A stretch of DNA of 64,000 nt from Xenophilus sp. AP218F (GCA_002213445.1 NJIE01000029.1:1-64000), one strand, 5' to 3'. Shown: positions 21,528 to 30,585, counted from the first letter of the stretch. Notes: generated by a model from the sequence alone, not told the origin. Numbers and translations are program-made.

Positions 21528-21659
21528 CTACTTGTCCGGCTTGTTGACGTTCTTGAAGATCGCCCACAAGGCGCCCAGCACCACTACCGTGGCAACCACG
21601 ATGGTGAACAGGCTCAACCGGCCAACATCGTCTTCCAGCAACAATTTCATCAATTCCAT
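21528..21659 (-). CDS. 43-aa DUF3149-type small membrane protein
   Basis: Begins MELMKLLLEDDVGRLSLF and continues as one hydrophobic helix (TIVVATVVVLGALWAIF), ending in a basic tail KNVNKPDK. GGAG seven bases before the ATG, a dedicated terminator and an upstream promoter show that it is a real gene. The N-terminal pattern fits DUF3149, a family of tiny single-pass membrane proteins with no known role. A near-consensus FNR site at the class II position suggests expression when oxygen is low. Confidence 0.85.
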   Translation of the reverse strand: MELMKLLLEDDVGRLSLFTIVVATVVVLGALWAIFKNVNKPDK

Positions 21660-21704
21660 GGTCCACTCCTTTCGGGCCACCGGCAATGCAAATGTCCTAG
21701 GCAA

Positions 21705-21745
21705 ATAATAGCCACTTTAATGGAATGGTGATTGATTCATGTCAA
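21705..21745 (-). promoter_or_regulatory. Class II FNR/ANR-type promoter of the DUF3149 gene
   Basis: TTGAT-tcat-GTCAA (21732-21745) is one base from the FNR consensus. On the minus strand TATTAT (21710-21705) is a good -10 box. The box centre is about 31 bp from the centre of the -10 and about -41 from the predicted start, the classic class II activator geometry, with a leader of about 38 nt. Confidence 0.7.
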
Positions 21746-21781
21746 ATGACTAAGCATCAAAACCTGACCTAAAGCAAACAA

Positions 21782-21808
21782 AAAGCCCTCGATGCTTTCG
21801 AGGGCTTT
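21782..21808 (-). terminator. Terminator after the 2Fe-2S reductase gene
   Basis: An 11-bp stem AAAGCCCTCGA/TCGAGGGCTTT (21782-21792, 21798-21808) with A and T tracts on both sides. It lies just beyond the stop codon of the minus-strand gene. Confidence 0.85.
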
Positions 21809-21831
21809 TTTCAATGCAATCAAACGCCTGG

Positions 21832-22860
21832 CTACTTGGCGGCGTTGGCATCCTTGGACGGCAGGAAGGCATCCGAGAAGAACTCGTCTTCCGGCAAGCC
21901 GCGCTCGCCGGTGAAGCTGGCGTGCGCCGCCTCCACCATCACCGGCGCGCCGCAGGCGTAAACCTGATAGCCCGACAGATCGGCGAAGTCCTCCAGCACC
22001 GCCTGGTGCACGAAACCGACGCGGCCTTGCCAGTTGTCTTCAGGCAGAGCCTCGGACAGCACCGGAATGAAGGTGATATGCGGATGCGCGGCCTGCCAGC
22101 TGCCTGCCAGCGGGGCCATATAGAGGTCGGCGAGCGTGCGCGCGCCCCAGTAGATCACCATCTGGCGCTGAATCCCTTGGTGGATGGCGTGCTCGATGAT
22201 CCCTTTGACCGGGGCGAAGCCGGTGCCGCTGGCGATGAAGATCGCCGGCTTGTCCGAATCTTCGCGCAGGAAGAAAGAACCCAGCGGGCCCTTGAAGCGC
22301 ATGATCTCGCGCTCCTTCATCTGGTTGAAGACATAGTCGGAGAAGCTGCCGCCCGGGTTGTGGCGGATATGCAGCTCGATGAAGGCGTCGTCGTGCGGCG
22401 CGTTGGCGATGGAGAAGCTGCGCTTCTTGCCATCCTTCATCAGGATGTCGATGTATTGGCCGGCGCGGAATTGCAAGCGCTCGGACACCGGCAGCTTGAG
22501 CTTGAGCACGGCCACGTCGTGGATTTTCTCGATCTTTTCCACCCGGCACGGCAGGGTCTTGATCTGGATGTCGCCGGCGCCGGTCACTTCGCGCACTTCA
22601 ATGCTGATATCCCCTTGCGGCTTGGCGCAACAGAACAGGGCCATGCCCTGGATGCGCTCGCTCTCCGGCAACGCCTTGTCCTGGAAGCCATCCTGGCTGA
22701 CTTCTCCCGCCACCACCTTGCCCTTGCACGCGCCGCAAGCGCCGTCGCGGCATCCGTACGGCAGGCCGATATTCTGGCGCAAAGCGGCTTCAAGAATGGT
22801 TTCGTGCGCTTCCACGCCGAATGTGTGCCCGCTGGGGAGCACTGTCACCTGGCAAGTCAT
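21832..22860 (-). CDS. 2Fe-2S ferredoxin/flavin reductase (CDP-6-deoxy-delta-3,4-glucoseen reductase-like)
   Basis: 342-aa NAD(P)H-dependent electron-transfer protein. Residues 1-90 form a plant-type 2Fe-2S domain with C36, C41 and C44 in 'YGCRDGACGACKGK' and a fourth Cys in 'LFCCAKP'. An FAD-binding barrel follows ('FRAGQYIDIL', 'RSFSIANAPHD') and then an NAD-binding domain ('FIASGTGFAPVKGIIEH', 'VYACGAPVMVEAA'). This architecture is used by AscD/RfbI and by aromatic oxygenase reductases; no sugar genes or oxygenase lie nearby, so its partner is unknown. The gene is divergent from the epimerase-like gene with only 38 bases between starts. Confidence 0.85.
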   Translation of the reverse strand: MTCQVTVLPSGHTFGVEAHETILEAALRQNIGLPYGCRDGACGACKGKVVAGEVSQDGFQDKALPESERIQGMALFCCAKPQGDISIEVREVTGAGDIQIKTLPCRVEKIEKIHDVAVLKLKLPVSERLQFRAGQYIDILMKDGKKRSFSIANAPHDDAFIELHIRHNPGGSFSDYVFNQMKEREIMRFKGPLGSFFLREDSDKPAIFIASGTGFAPVKGIIEHAIHQGIQRQMVIYWGARTLADLYMAPLAGSWQAAHPHITFIPVLSEALPEDNWQGRVGFVHQAVLEDFADLSGYQVYACGAPVMVEAAHASFTGERGLPEDEFFSDAFLPSKDANAAK

Positions 22861-22898
22861 ATCGTTTCTCTATCCTGAATACTGGCTAAAATGCGCCA

Positions 22899-23819
22899 AT
22901 GCGTACTTTATTGATTGTCGGCGCCGGCGACGTCGCGCGCCGCGCCCTGCCCAGCCTCGCCCGCCGCTGGCGCGTATTGGCCACCTGCCGCAGCCCTCAG
23001 GCCGCGGCCAGCCTGCGCACGGCCGGCGTTTTGCCCATCCCGGCCGATCTTGATCACGCCGCCAGTCTGTCGCGGCTCGCCGGCCTGGCCGACGCGCTGC
23101 TATTGACTGCCCCGCCCCCGGGCGACGGCATGCAAGACGCCAGAACGCGCAAGTTGTTGTCCGCGCTGGCAAAAGCCGAAAGGATACCACAGCGCATCGT
23201 CTACATCAGCACCAGCGGGGTGTACGGCGACGCCGGCGGCGGCTGGTGCCCGGAAACCCGTCCGCCCGCGCCGGACAACGCCCGGGCCTGGCGGCGGCTG
23301 GACGCCGAGCGGCAATTGCGCCGCTTCGCCGGCCGCCATGGCTGCCAGCTGACCATCCTGCGCGCGCCCGGCATCTACGCCGACGAACGCCTGCCGCTGG
23401 GCCGCTTCGCCAGCGGCGCGCCGCTGATCCGGCCGGAGGAGGACAGCTGGAGCAACCATATCCATGCCGACGATCTGGCCGGCCTGTGTGTCGCGGCGCT
23501 GCGCCGTCGCGCCGGCGGCGCGCGCGTCTACAACGCCAGCGATTGCCAGCCGCTGCCGATCAGCGAATGGTACCGGCGGCTGGCCGCCGCGCTGGGCTTG
23601 CCGATGCCAGCGCTGCTGCCGCGCGACGAGGTGCGCGCCAGCGTCTCGCCGCTGACCTGGTCCTACCTGCGCGAATCGCGCCGGCTGGACAATCGCCGCC
23701 TCATGCGCGAACTGGGCTATCGCCTGCGCTGGCCGGAGGCGGCCGGCTATCTCGCGCAACTGGCGCAAGACGAGACGCGTCGGGCCAAGGCGCTCGCAAC
23801 AATGCCCAAGATTCGGTAA
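22899..23819 (+). CDS. NAD(P)-dependent epimerase-like SDR protein (YeeZ type)
   Basis: 306-aa extended short-chain dehydrogenase. The N-terminus 'LLIVGAGDVARRALPSLA' is a Rossmann nucleotide-binding loop. 'VYISTSGVYGDAGG' holds the Ser-Tyr part of the active site, and 'WSNHIHADDLAGLCVAAL' and 'VYNASDCQPLPISEWY' are common in YeeZ-like sugar-nucleotide epimerase relatives. The substrate is unknown. It ends 39 bases before trmB and probably forms an operon with it. Confidence 0.8.
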   Translation: MRTLLIVGAGDVARRALPSLARRWRVLATCRSPQAAASLRTAGVLPIPADLDHAASLSRLAGLADALLLTAPPPGDGMQDARTRKLLSALAKAERIPQRIVYISTSGVYGDAGGGWCPETRPPAPDNARAWRRLDAERQLRRFAGRHGCQLTILRAPGIYADERLPLGRFASGAPLIRPEEDSWSNHIHADDLAGLCVAALRRRAGGARVYNASDCQPLPISEWYRRLAAALGLPMPALLPRDEVRASVSPLTWSYLRESRRLDNRRLMRELGYRLRWPEAAGYLAQLAQDETRRAKALATMPKIR

Positions 23820-23858
23820 CATCGCGGTTTTTTTTTGAGTTTTCAGCAGGCTAGCAAA

Positions 23859-24539
23859 ATGGAAAATCCGGCTTTTCAACGCGCCATCCGCAGCTTCGTG
23901 CTGCGCCAGGGCCATCTGTCGCCAGGTCAACAACGCGCCATGGACGAGGGCATGCCGCGTTGGGGCATCGAATATCGCCCGGAGCAGCTTGATCTGGAGC
24001 AGGCCTTCGGCCGCGCCGCGCCCAAGATTCTGGAAATCGGCTTCGGCATGGGCGGCGCCACCGCCGAAATCGCCGCCGCCAACCCGGACAAGGACTATCT
24101 GGGCATCGAAGTGCACGGCCCCGGCGTCGGCAATCTGTGCAAGCTGATCGCGGAGAAGGAGCTGACCAATCTGCGCCTGATGCGCCACGATGCGGTGGAG
24201 GTGCTGGACAATATGCTGGCGGACGGCAGCCTGGACGGCGTGCACATTTTCTTCCCGGACCCCTGGCACAAGAAGCGCCACAACAAGCGCCGGCTGATCC
24301 AGGCGCCGCTGGTGGCCAAGCTGGCCAAGAAGCTGAAGCCGGGCGGCTACTTCCACGCCGCCACCGACTGGGAAGACTACGCGATCCAGATCCTGGACGT
24401 GCTGAACGGCAACGCCGATCTGGAAAACACCGCCGACGGCTACGCGCCGCGTCCGGACTACCGCCCGCTGACCAAGTTCGAGGCCCGCGGCATCAAGCTT
24501 GGCCACGGCGTCTGGGACGTGATCTTCCGGCGCAAATAA
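23859..24539 (+). CDS. trmB: tRNA (guanine-N7-)-methyltransferase TrmB
   Basis: Makes m7G46 in tRNA using S-adenosylmethionine. The 226-aa protein has the SAM-binding loop '[17 protein letters not shown]', '[14 protein letters not shown]', '[10 protein letters not shown]' and the diagnostic '[16 protein letters not shown]' catalytic motif followed by '[16 protein letters not shown]' and '[16 protein letters not shown]'. The ATG at 23859 is preferred because CAGG precedes it and family members start near '[12 protein letters not shown]'. Confidence 0.97.
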   Translation: MENPAFQRAIRSFVLRQGHLSPGQQRAMDEGMPRWGIEYRPEQLDLEQAFGRAAPKILEIGFGMGGATAEIAAANPDKDYLGIEVHGPGVGNLCKLIAEKELTNLRLMRHDAVEVLDNMLADGSLDGVHIFFPDPWHKKRHNKRRLIQAPLVAKLAKKLKPGGYFHAATDWEDYAIQILDVLNGNADLENTADGYAPRPDYRPLTKFEARGIKLGHGVWDVIFRRK

Positions 24540-24555
24540 GCCGCAATCCATGCCG

Positions 24556-24580
24556 ACGGCCCGCTACCGCGGGCCGTTTC
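24556..24580 (+). terminator. trmB terminator
   Basis: A 9-bp stem ACGGCCCGC/GCGGGCCGT (24556-24564, 24569-24577) with loop TACC and a short TTT, between the convergent trmB and gpx genes. Confidence 0.65.
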
Positions 24581-24584
24581 GCAT

Positions 24585-25061
<477 letters not shown>

Positions 25062-25198
25062 GGCCGCCTCCGTCCCGTATAATGCCGCAGCCCGGAATCA
25101 CCCGGCTTGTCCGCCCGAGCGCCAAGTTCGCGGCCCCGGCCCTGATTTCCTGAAGTCCCCTTGCCCGCGCAAGTTCCAGCCACCCGAGGTGTTAGCAG

Positions 25199-25678
25199 AT
25201 GTTGTTCAGCCCCAGCCGCCAGGATGCCCGCCGCTTCTTCTTCGACACCTGGCGCAAATCCCGATCCGGCGTCGCATTGTCCGACTTGGAACAGATGGTC
25301 CTCTCCATTCTTATAGACCACCCGGAGTACCATCCCATCCTGGAAAATCCGGAAACCTTCCTGGAGCAGGAGTGGACGCCGGACATGGGCGAGACCAATC
25401 CCTTCCTGCATATGGGTTTGCACGTGGCCATCGCCGAGCAGCGCTCCATCGACCAGCCTTTCGGCATCCGCGCCCTTTACGCCCAGCTGGCGCTGCGCCA
25501 CGGCGACGAGCACCGCGCCCAGCACGAAATGATGGAATGCCTGGGCGAGATGATCTGGCACGCGCAACGCTACGGCGGCGGGCCGGACGTCAATCGCTAT
25601 ATCTCCTGCATCCGCGGCCGGTTGGGCATGGGCGAAGAAGACGCGCCGCGCGTCAACCCCAACGACATTTCCGATTAG
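25199..25678 (+). CDS. DUF1841 family protein
   Basis: 159-aa soluble protein of a conserved beta/gammaproteobacterial family with unknown function. Characteristic stretches are 'FSPSRQDARRFFFDTWRKS', 'ILIDHPEYHPIL', 'NPFLHMGLHVAIAEQ' and the C-terminal 'HEMMECLGEMIWHAQR'. No membrane segment or signal peptide. A TATAAT-like -10 sits at 25078-25083. The gene stands alone between gpx and the hydroxyacid dehydrogenase. Confidence 0.9.
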   Translation: MLFSPSRQDARRFFFDTWRKSRSGVALSDLEQMVLSILIDHPEYHPILENPETFLEQEWTPDMGETNPFLHMGLHVAIAEQRSIDQPFGIRALYAQLALRHGDEHRAQHEMMECLGEMIWHAQRYGGGPDVNRYISCIRGRLGMGEEDAPRVNPNDISD

Positions 25679-25706
25679 CAGCCGCTGACGCGGCTTTGGC
25701 CTCCGC

Positions 25707-25738
25707 AAAAAAAGACGCCGTGGGGGGGACCACGGCGT
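25707..25738 (-). terminator. Terminator between DUF1841 and the hydroxyacid dehydrogenase
   Basis: Stem ACGCCGTGG/CCACGGCGT (25715-25723, 25730-25738) with a G-rich loop and an A7 tract at 25707-25713 that reads as a T-run on the minus strand. It would end transcripts from the minus-strand dehydrogenase about 190 bases after its stop. Confidence 0.7.
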
Positions 25739-25927
25739 AACAAGCGGGGCAGCTCATGCTGGCAAATGCCAGTGAGCCATCCTAGATTAGCGCATATTCA
25801 ACAAACTGCAAACACTTATTAAATCATTGAATTTAAATTGCAGTAAAAATCCTCCCGCCGCAGATTCCCGGCCATTCAGTACGATGGCGACTATAAAATC
25901 GCCATCCAATGGCATTCGCAAACGGAT

Positions 25928-26878
25928 TCAATCCAGGCGATTGCGCGCTTCGCCGGCGACGAAGGCCGCGATATTGGCCACCAGCTGTTCCGCGAGGCGC
26001 GTCATCGCCTCCCGGCTGGCCCATCCCACGTGCGGAGTGACGATCAGGTTGGGCAGGCGCGCCTTGAGCAAGGGGTTGTCGGCCGACGGCGGCTCGCTGC
26101 TGAGCACATCGAAACCCGCGCCGCCCAACTGGCCGTACTTCAGCGCCGCCACCAGCGCCGCCTCGTCCACCAGGCCGCCGCGCGCGGTATTGATCAGCAC
26201 CGCGCCGGGCTTCATCGCCATCAGCTCGGGCTGCGCGATCAGCAAGCGGGTGTCTTCGGTCAGAGGACAATGCAGCGACACCACGTCGGATTCGGCCAGC
26301 AGCGTCTCGAAACCGACATAGCCCGGCCGAGCGTCCGGGCGGCCCTTGCGTTCGGCGAACAGCACCCGCATGCCGAAAGCGCGCGCCATGCCGGCCAGCG
26401 TCTGGCCGATGCCGCCGGCGCCGACGATGCCCAGCGTCGCGCCGCGCAGATCTCGAATCGGCGCGCCGAAGTGGCAAAACTGGCGGGATTGCTGCCACAC
26501 GCCGGCGGCCACGTCGCGCTGGTAAGCCGGAAGGTTCTTCATCAACGCCAGCATCAGGGCGAAGGCGTGCTCCGCCACCGTGCTGTCGCCGTAATGGCGG
26601 ATATTGCACACCGCCACGCCCTGCTCGCGGCAGGCGTCCAGATCGACATGGTTGTAGCCGGTGGCGGCGATGGCCAGCAGCTTCAACGCCGGCAAGCGCC
26701 GCAGCGTGTCGCGGTCAAACGGCACCTTGTTGCTGATCACGATCCGGGCGGAAGCGCAGCGCTCGACGATTTCGTCAACCGAGGTGGCGGGGTATTCCAG
26801 ATAACGGGCGGGGAACGGTAAAACGGGAACCGGGACAGGCAAGCTGTCCCGGTCCAGAAACACGACGGTATCGGTCAT
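25928..26878 (-). CDS. D-2-hydroxyacid dehydrogenase (hydroxypyruvate reductase-like)
   Basis: 316-aa NAD(P)-dependent enzyme that interconverts 2-oxo and D-2-hydroxy acids. Rossmann loop 'LGIVGAGGIGQTLAGMARAF', then catalytic Arg in 'VLINTARGGLVDEAAL', an acidic residue in 'DVLSSEPPS' and the catalytic His in 'VTPHVGWASREAM'. The layout resembles glycerate dehydrogenase/hydroxypyruvate reductase (HprA), but substrate choice cannot be read. It is followed closely upstream by the DUF2189 gene, with 9 bases between them. Confidence 0.9.
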   Translation of the reverse strand: MTDTVVFLDRDSLPVPVPVLPFPARYLEYPATSVDEIVERCASARIVISNKVPFDRDTLRRLPALKLLAIAATGYNHVDLDACREQGVAVCNIRHYGDSTVAEHAFALMLALMKNLPAYQRDVAAGVWQQSRQFCHFGAPIRDLRGATLGIVGAGGIGQTLAGMARAFGMRVLFAERKGRPDARPGYVGFETLLAESDVVSLHCPLTEDTRLLIAQPELMAMKPGAVLINTARGGLVDEAALVAALKYGQLGGAGFDVLSSEPPSADNPLLKARLPNLIVTPHVGWASREAMTRLAEQLVANIAAFVAGEARNRLD

Positions 26879-26887
26879 TGCGCAGGG

Positions 26888-27670
26888 TCATCGCTCAAAA
26901 GTGATCAAGTCGCGGTAAGCATGCCAGCTGGAAAGGGCCAACACCGGCATGATGATGATCAGCCCCAGGAAATAAGTGGCGAAGCCTATTGCGGTCATGG
27001 CGGCTATGATAGCGGCCCATGCGGCCATCGTCAGCAGATTGCGGCGCACCACCTGGACGCTGGCCAGGATGGCGGTCATGGCGTCCACGTCAGGCTCGTC
27101 CAGCAACAGGGGGATGGACACCACGCTGATGGCGAACACCAGCAGCGCGAACAGCAACAGGGCGGCCAGATAGCAAAGCAGGAAGTCCAGATGCTCGCCG
27201 CGCAAACCGCCTGCCAGCAGCTCGCTTGGCGTCGGCGCGGCGCTGCCGTCGTAAAACAGCGCGAACAGCAGCAAGGAGCACAAGAACCAGGCGGCGGTCA
27301 GGAAGGCGAGGATGACGCTGAACAGCGAGAAGCTGGACAGGTTGCGCCGCCAGGCGATCAGCGCGTGGCCCAGCTTGACGCGGCCTCGCCCGTCAAAGGC
27401 CTCCATCTGCCGGGAAACATCGTACAGGCCGATGGCGAGAAACGGGCCGGCCAGCAGGAACAGCGTGGCGAAGCTCAACTCCAGCTCCGGGGCCAGCTCC
27501 AGATATGCATCCAGCAGGCAGCCCATCAGCACGAAGGCGCAGCCGTAAAGCAGACAGTCGGTAGGCGCTTTGTGAAAATCCCGGAAGCCCAGTCGCAGCC
27601 ATTCCAGCGGCCGGGAGATAGCCACTTGCCGCGCAACCGGACGCGTGGTGGGGAAGTCGTCGCAGATCAT
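26888..27670 (-). CDS. DUF2189 integral membrane protein
   Basis: 260 aa with a cytoplasmic N-terminal segment followed by about six membrane helices. The stretch 'EWLRLGFRDFHKAPTDCLLY' and 'LFLLAGPFLAIGLYDVSRQ' are typical of DUF2189 proteins, sometimes annotated as putative cytochrome c oxidase-associated or YciC-like membrane proteins; function unknown. It is probably cotranscribed with the downstream hydroxyacid dehydrogenase. Confidence 0.85.
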   Translation of the reverse strand: MICDDFPTTRPVARQVAISRPLEWLRLGFRDFHKAPTDCLLYGCAFVLMGCLLDAYLELAPELELSFATLFLLAGPFLAIGLYDVSRQMEAFDGRGRVKLGHALIAWRRNLSSFSLFSVILAFLTAAWFLCSLLLFALFYDGSAAPTPSELLAGGLRGEHLDFLLCYLAALLLFALLVFAISVVSIPLLLDEPDVDAMTAILASVQVVRRNLLTMAAWAAIIAAMTAIGFATYFLGLIIIMPVLALSSWHAYRDLITFER

Positions 27671-27804
27671 CGTGAGCCCCTTTGGAGTTGTGTGTCGGGC
27701 ATCCCAGCCATGATTCAGTTATATCGCACAGGCGCTGAAACACAAAGCGCCGGCCGCGCTGGTACAATGCGCCGGTATCGCATTCGAGGCAAAAGGAAAA
27801 CGCA

Positions 27805-28131
27805 ATGAGCGAATTGATCATCGAAGAACTGCAAGTCGGCGAAGGCGCGGAAGCCGTGGCCGGCCAGGAAGTCACCGTGCACTACACCGGCTGGCTGACC
27901 GACGGCACCAAGTTCGATTCCAGCAAGGATCGTTACCAGCCGTTCAGCTTTCCGCTGGGCGCCGGCTATGTGATCAAGGGGTGGGATCAGGGCGTGCAAG
28001 GCATGAAGGTTGGCGGCAAGCGCAAGCTGACCATTCCGGCCGAGCTCGGCTACGGCGCGCGCGGCGCAGGCGGCGTGATCCCGCCAAACGCCACTCTGGT
28101 GTTCGAAGTGGAGCTGCTGCAGGTAGGCTGA
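27805..28131 (+). CDS. FKBP-type peptidyl-prolyl cis-trans isomerase
   Basis: 108-aa single-domain FKBP without a signal peptide, therefore cytoplasmic. It accelerates proline isomerisation during folding. Conserved active-site stretches are '[18 protein letters not shown]', '[19 protein letters not shown]' and '[19 protein letters not shown]'. Close to the size of human FKBP12-like bacterial homologues (Neisseria FKBP). AGGAAAA precedes the ATG. Confidence 0.96.
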   Translation: MSELIIEELQVGEGAEAVAGQEVTVHYTGWLTDGTKFDSSKDRYQPFSFPLGAGYVIKGWDQGVQGMKVGGKRKLTIPAELGYGARGAGGVIPPNATLVFEVELLQVG

Positions 28132-28151
28132 TTCTTCGTCGCCCCGACAAA

Positions 28152-28175
28152 AAGGCCATCCCGCGGGATGGCCTT
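28152..28175. terminator. Terminator between convergent FKBP and DedA genes
   Basis: A perfect 24-bp palindrome AAGGCCATCCCG/CGGGATGGCCTT, preceded by an A-run that reads as T on the minus strand. Likely used by both genes. Confidence 0.75.
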
Positions 28176-28188
28176 CTGCATGCGGCGA

Positions 28189-28815
28189 TCAATCCTGGCG
28201 CTTGACGCACTGCCGGATGCGGCGGCGGCGCATCCAGACCACGCCCACCACCGCCAGGAGCAGCGCCACGGCGGCGAGAATGCCGGCCTGGCCGCGGTGC
28301 ACCATGGTCATCAGCCATTCGCGATTGGACGCGCCGAAATAACCCAGATACACCCATACCGGCACCGAAATCAGCGCGGCGAAACCGTCCATCATCAGGA
28401 AGCGCCAGTAAGGCACCCGCCGGGTCATGCCGGCGGTGACGAAGATGGGAGAACGCAGGCCCGGCAGGAAACGGGCGACGAACAGCACCCAGTGGCCGTA
28501 TTTTTCGAACTTCTCCTGCACCGCCTCGAAACGGGCCGGCGTCAGGATGCGGGCGATGGGCCGGAACTGCAGGACCTTGTCGCCGTAGATCCGGCCGGCC
28601 ATGAACATGATGCCGTCGCCGGCCAGCACGCCCAGCATGCCTACCAGGAACATGTAATGGACATTGGTATAACCCAGGCCGGAGATGATACCCCCCGCCA
28701 CCAGCGTGATATCTTCCGGGATGGGCACCCCGAAACCGCAAATCAGCAACACCACAAAAACCGCGAAGTAGCCGTAGCCGGTGAAGAAATCCAGAAGTAT
28801 TTGCAGTGTATCCAT
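28189..28815 (-). CDS. DedA-family membrane protein
   Basis: 208-aa polytopic inner-membrane protein of the DedA/SNARE-associated family, several of which are undecaprenyl phosphate or phospholipid flippases. Hallmarks are 'GFGVPIPEDITLVAGGIIS', 'GYTNVHYMFLVGMLGVLAGD' and 'FVARFLPGLRSPIFVTAGMT' with the conserved Arg, then 'YWRFLMMDGFAALISVPVW'. Specific substrate is not deducible. Confidence 0.92.
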   Translation of the reverse strand: MDTLQILLDFFTGYGYFAVFVVLLICGFGVPIPEDITLVAGGIISGLGYTNVHYMFLVGMLGVLAGDGIMFMAGRIYGDKVLQFRPIARILTPARFEAVQEKFEKYGHWVLFVARFLPGLRSPIFVTAGMTRRVPYWRFLMMDGFAALISVPVWVYLGYFGASNREWLMTMVHRGQAGILAAVALLLAVVGVVWMRRRRIRQCVKRQD

Positions 28816-28894
28816 GTTGTTCCGTCTGCCAGCAACCTAAAAATTGATCACGGATCGGGCGCGGCAGCGAGGTCGAAGTCAAGAACCGGGGGTG

Positions 28895-28900
28895 TATAAT
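28895..28900 (+). promoter_or_regulatory. -10 element of alr
   Basis: A perfect TATAAT 29 bases upstream of the alr ATG; no clear -35. The predicted leader is about 23 nt and has no Shine-Dalgarno sequence. Confidence 0.55.
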
Positions 28901-28929
28901 AGCACACCTCTTCCCCACGCTTTCTTGAC

Positions 28930-30003
28930 ATGACACGCCCTATTCGGGTGGAGATCGACCTCTCCGCCATACGCCACAACTATTTGCATTCCCGCCAGCA
29001 TGCCCAATCCAAACAGGTGATCGCCGTTCTCAAGGCCAACGCCTACGGCCACGGAGTATTGGACACGGCAAAGGCGTTGGCCGACTGCGCCGACGGTTTT
29101 GCCCTGCTCAATATCGAAGACGCGGTGCTGCTGCGCGACGCCGGCCTCAAACAGCCGATCACCCTGCTGGAAGGCCCGTTCGATCAGGCCGAAGCCACTG
29201 CCATGGCTGAATATCAGCTGGCTGGCGCGGTGCATTCCCCACAACAGATTGCCTGGCTGGCCAAAGGTTCCGGCGCAAAAATACCCGAAGCGTGGCTGAA
29301 GGTGAACAGCGGCATGAACCGGCTGGGTTTCCAGCCGCAGGAAGTCGAAGAGGCGCTGTCGGCGCTGCGCGCGCTGCCCGCCGTGCGGCTGACCACCATC
29401 ATGACCCACTTTTCCAGCGCCGACGACGACTACGGCGTAACCGAGCAATGGCGACGCTTCGCGCCGCTGGCCGCCGCCAGCGGCCTCAAGATCAGCGCCG
29501 CCAACTCCGCGGCGCTGTTCCGCCATCCGCACACCCACGGCGATATCGCCCGCCCGGGCATCGTGCTTTACGGCAGCTCGCCGTTTGACGGCAGCACCGG
29601 GGCGGACCTCGGCCTCAAGCCGGCGATGACGCTGTCCGCCGACATCATCGCCGTGCAGGATATCCCCGCCGGCGAAGCGGTGGGCTACGGCCGCCGTTTT
29701 ATCAGCGACAAGCCGATGCGCATCGGCATCGTCGCCTGCGGCTACGCCGACGGCTATCCGCGCGTCGCCGCCAACGGCACGCCGGTGGCGGTGGACGGCC
29801 AGAAGAGCGGCACGGTGGGAAGAGTGTCGATGGATATGCTGGCGGTGGATTTGAGCCATCTGCCGCAATCCGGGGTCGGCAGCAGGGTCGAGCTGTGGGG
29901 GCCGCAAGTGCCTATCGAACAAGTGGCCGCCTCGGCCGGCACGCTGGGCTACGAATTGATGTGCGCGGTGGCTGTGCGGGTGCCGCGCGTCAAACGCGAC
30001 TGA
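28930..30003 (+). CDS. alr: Alanine racemase
   Basis: PLP enzyme that makes D-alanine for peptidoglycan. The 357-aa protein has the PLP lysine K35 in 'VIAVLKANAYGHG', 'VNSGMNRLGFQPQE', 'ARPGIVLYGSSPF' and the second catalytic base Tyr in 'VACGYADGYPRVA'. C-terminal 'GRVSMDMLAVDLSHLP' is also standard. The N-terminus MTRPIRVEIDLSAIRHNY agrees with the family, so the ATG at 28930 is used despite the absence of a clear ribosome site. Confidence 0.96.
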   Translation: MTRPIRVEIDLSAIRHNYLHSRQHAQSKQVIAVLKANAYGHGVLDTAKALADCADGFALLNIEDAVLLRDAGLKQPITLLEGPFDQAEATAMAEYQLAGAVHSPQQIAWLAKGSGAKIPEAWLKVNSGMNRLGFQPQEVEEALSALRALPAVRLTTIMTHFSSADDDYGVTEQWRRFAPLAAASGLKISAANSAALFRHPHTHGDIARPGIVLYGSSPFDGSTGADLGLKPAMTLSADIIAVQDIPAGEAVGYGRRFISDKPMRIGIVACGYADGYPRVAANGTPVAVDGQKSGTVGRVSMDMLAVDLSHLPQSGVGSRVELWGPQVPIEQVAASAGTLGYELMCAVAVRVPRVKRD

Positions 30004-30021
30004 GCCTATCCCGCGCCCGCG

Positions 30022-30048
30022 AAACAGGCTGCCGACGGCAGCCTGTTT
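30022..30048. terminator. Bidirectional terminator between alr and rhombosortase
   Basis: A 12-bp stem AAACAGGCTGCC/GGCAGCCTGTTT (30022-30033, 30037-30048) with loop GAC and A/T ends on both sides, between convergent genes. Confidence 0.85.
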
Positions 30049-30585
30049 TCATTGGCGGCCTCGCCGGCCCTCCGCCAGCCACAACAGCAGCAGCGCAAAC
30101 GCCGCGCCGCCGACGTGCGCCGACCACAGCACCGGCTCGCCGTGGCTGCCGCTTTGCGGCCACAACCCTTGCCATGCCAGCCGCAGCGCCAGCAGGGCGG
30201 CGAACAGCCAGCCGCGGCGCTCGCGCCAGTCCCACCAGGCCAGGGCGGCCCACCAGCCATAGGCCACGCCGGAAGCGCCCAGATAGGGCAAGGCGTCCGG
30301 CAGCAACCATTGCTGCCAGGACAATAAAAACGGCAGGCAAGCGGCCAGCAGCAGCAACTGGCCGCCGCGCCGCGGACCGGCCAGCCACGACAACAACAGC
30401 AGCGCCGCCGCGTTGAGCGCCGCATGGCGCCAATCGGCGTGCACCCAGCTGGCGGTCCACCATTGCCAGTTGGGCGCGGCTGCCTGCGGCTCGAAACGCC
30501 AAGCCGCCGCCGACGCCCCCCAGGGCGCCAGCAGCGGCAGCAAAGCCGGCGGCAGGCTGAGCCAGGCCCAGCCCGCCCCAGGCAT
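30049..30585 (-). CDS. rrtA: Rhombosortase (rhomboid-type GlyGly-CTERM protease)
   Basis: 178-aa (186 if the ATG at 30609 is used) intramembrane serine protease with about six helices. Active-site pattern: 'WTASWVHADWRHAALNAAAL' (HxxxxN region), 'LGASGVAYGWWAA' with nucleophile Ser105, and His157 in 'VLWSAHVGGAAFAL'. It is shorter than housekeeping rhomboids, as is usual for rhombosortases, which cleave GlyGly-CTERM tails of exported proteins. The ATG at 30585 overlaps the stop of the upstream nuclease as TAATG; that nuclease has exactly such a tail, which fixes the assignment. Confidence 0.9.
   Translation of the reverse strand: MPGAGWAWLSLPPALLPLLAPWGASAAAWRFEPQAAAPNWQWWTASWVHADWRHAALNAAALLLLSWLAGPRRGGQLLLLAACLPFLLSWQQWLLPDALPYLGASGVAYGWWAALAWWDWRERRGWLFAALLALRLAWQGLWPQSGSHGEPVLWSAHVGGAAFALLLLWLAEGRRGRQ

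Noticed and set aside
21155-21547. Plus-strand frame of 130 codons between arcD and the DUF3149 gene
   Set aside because: No ribosome site, Arg/Lys-rich without pattern, and it reads through a strong terminator and the antisense of a better-supported small gene.
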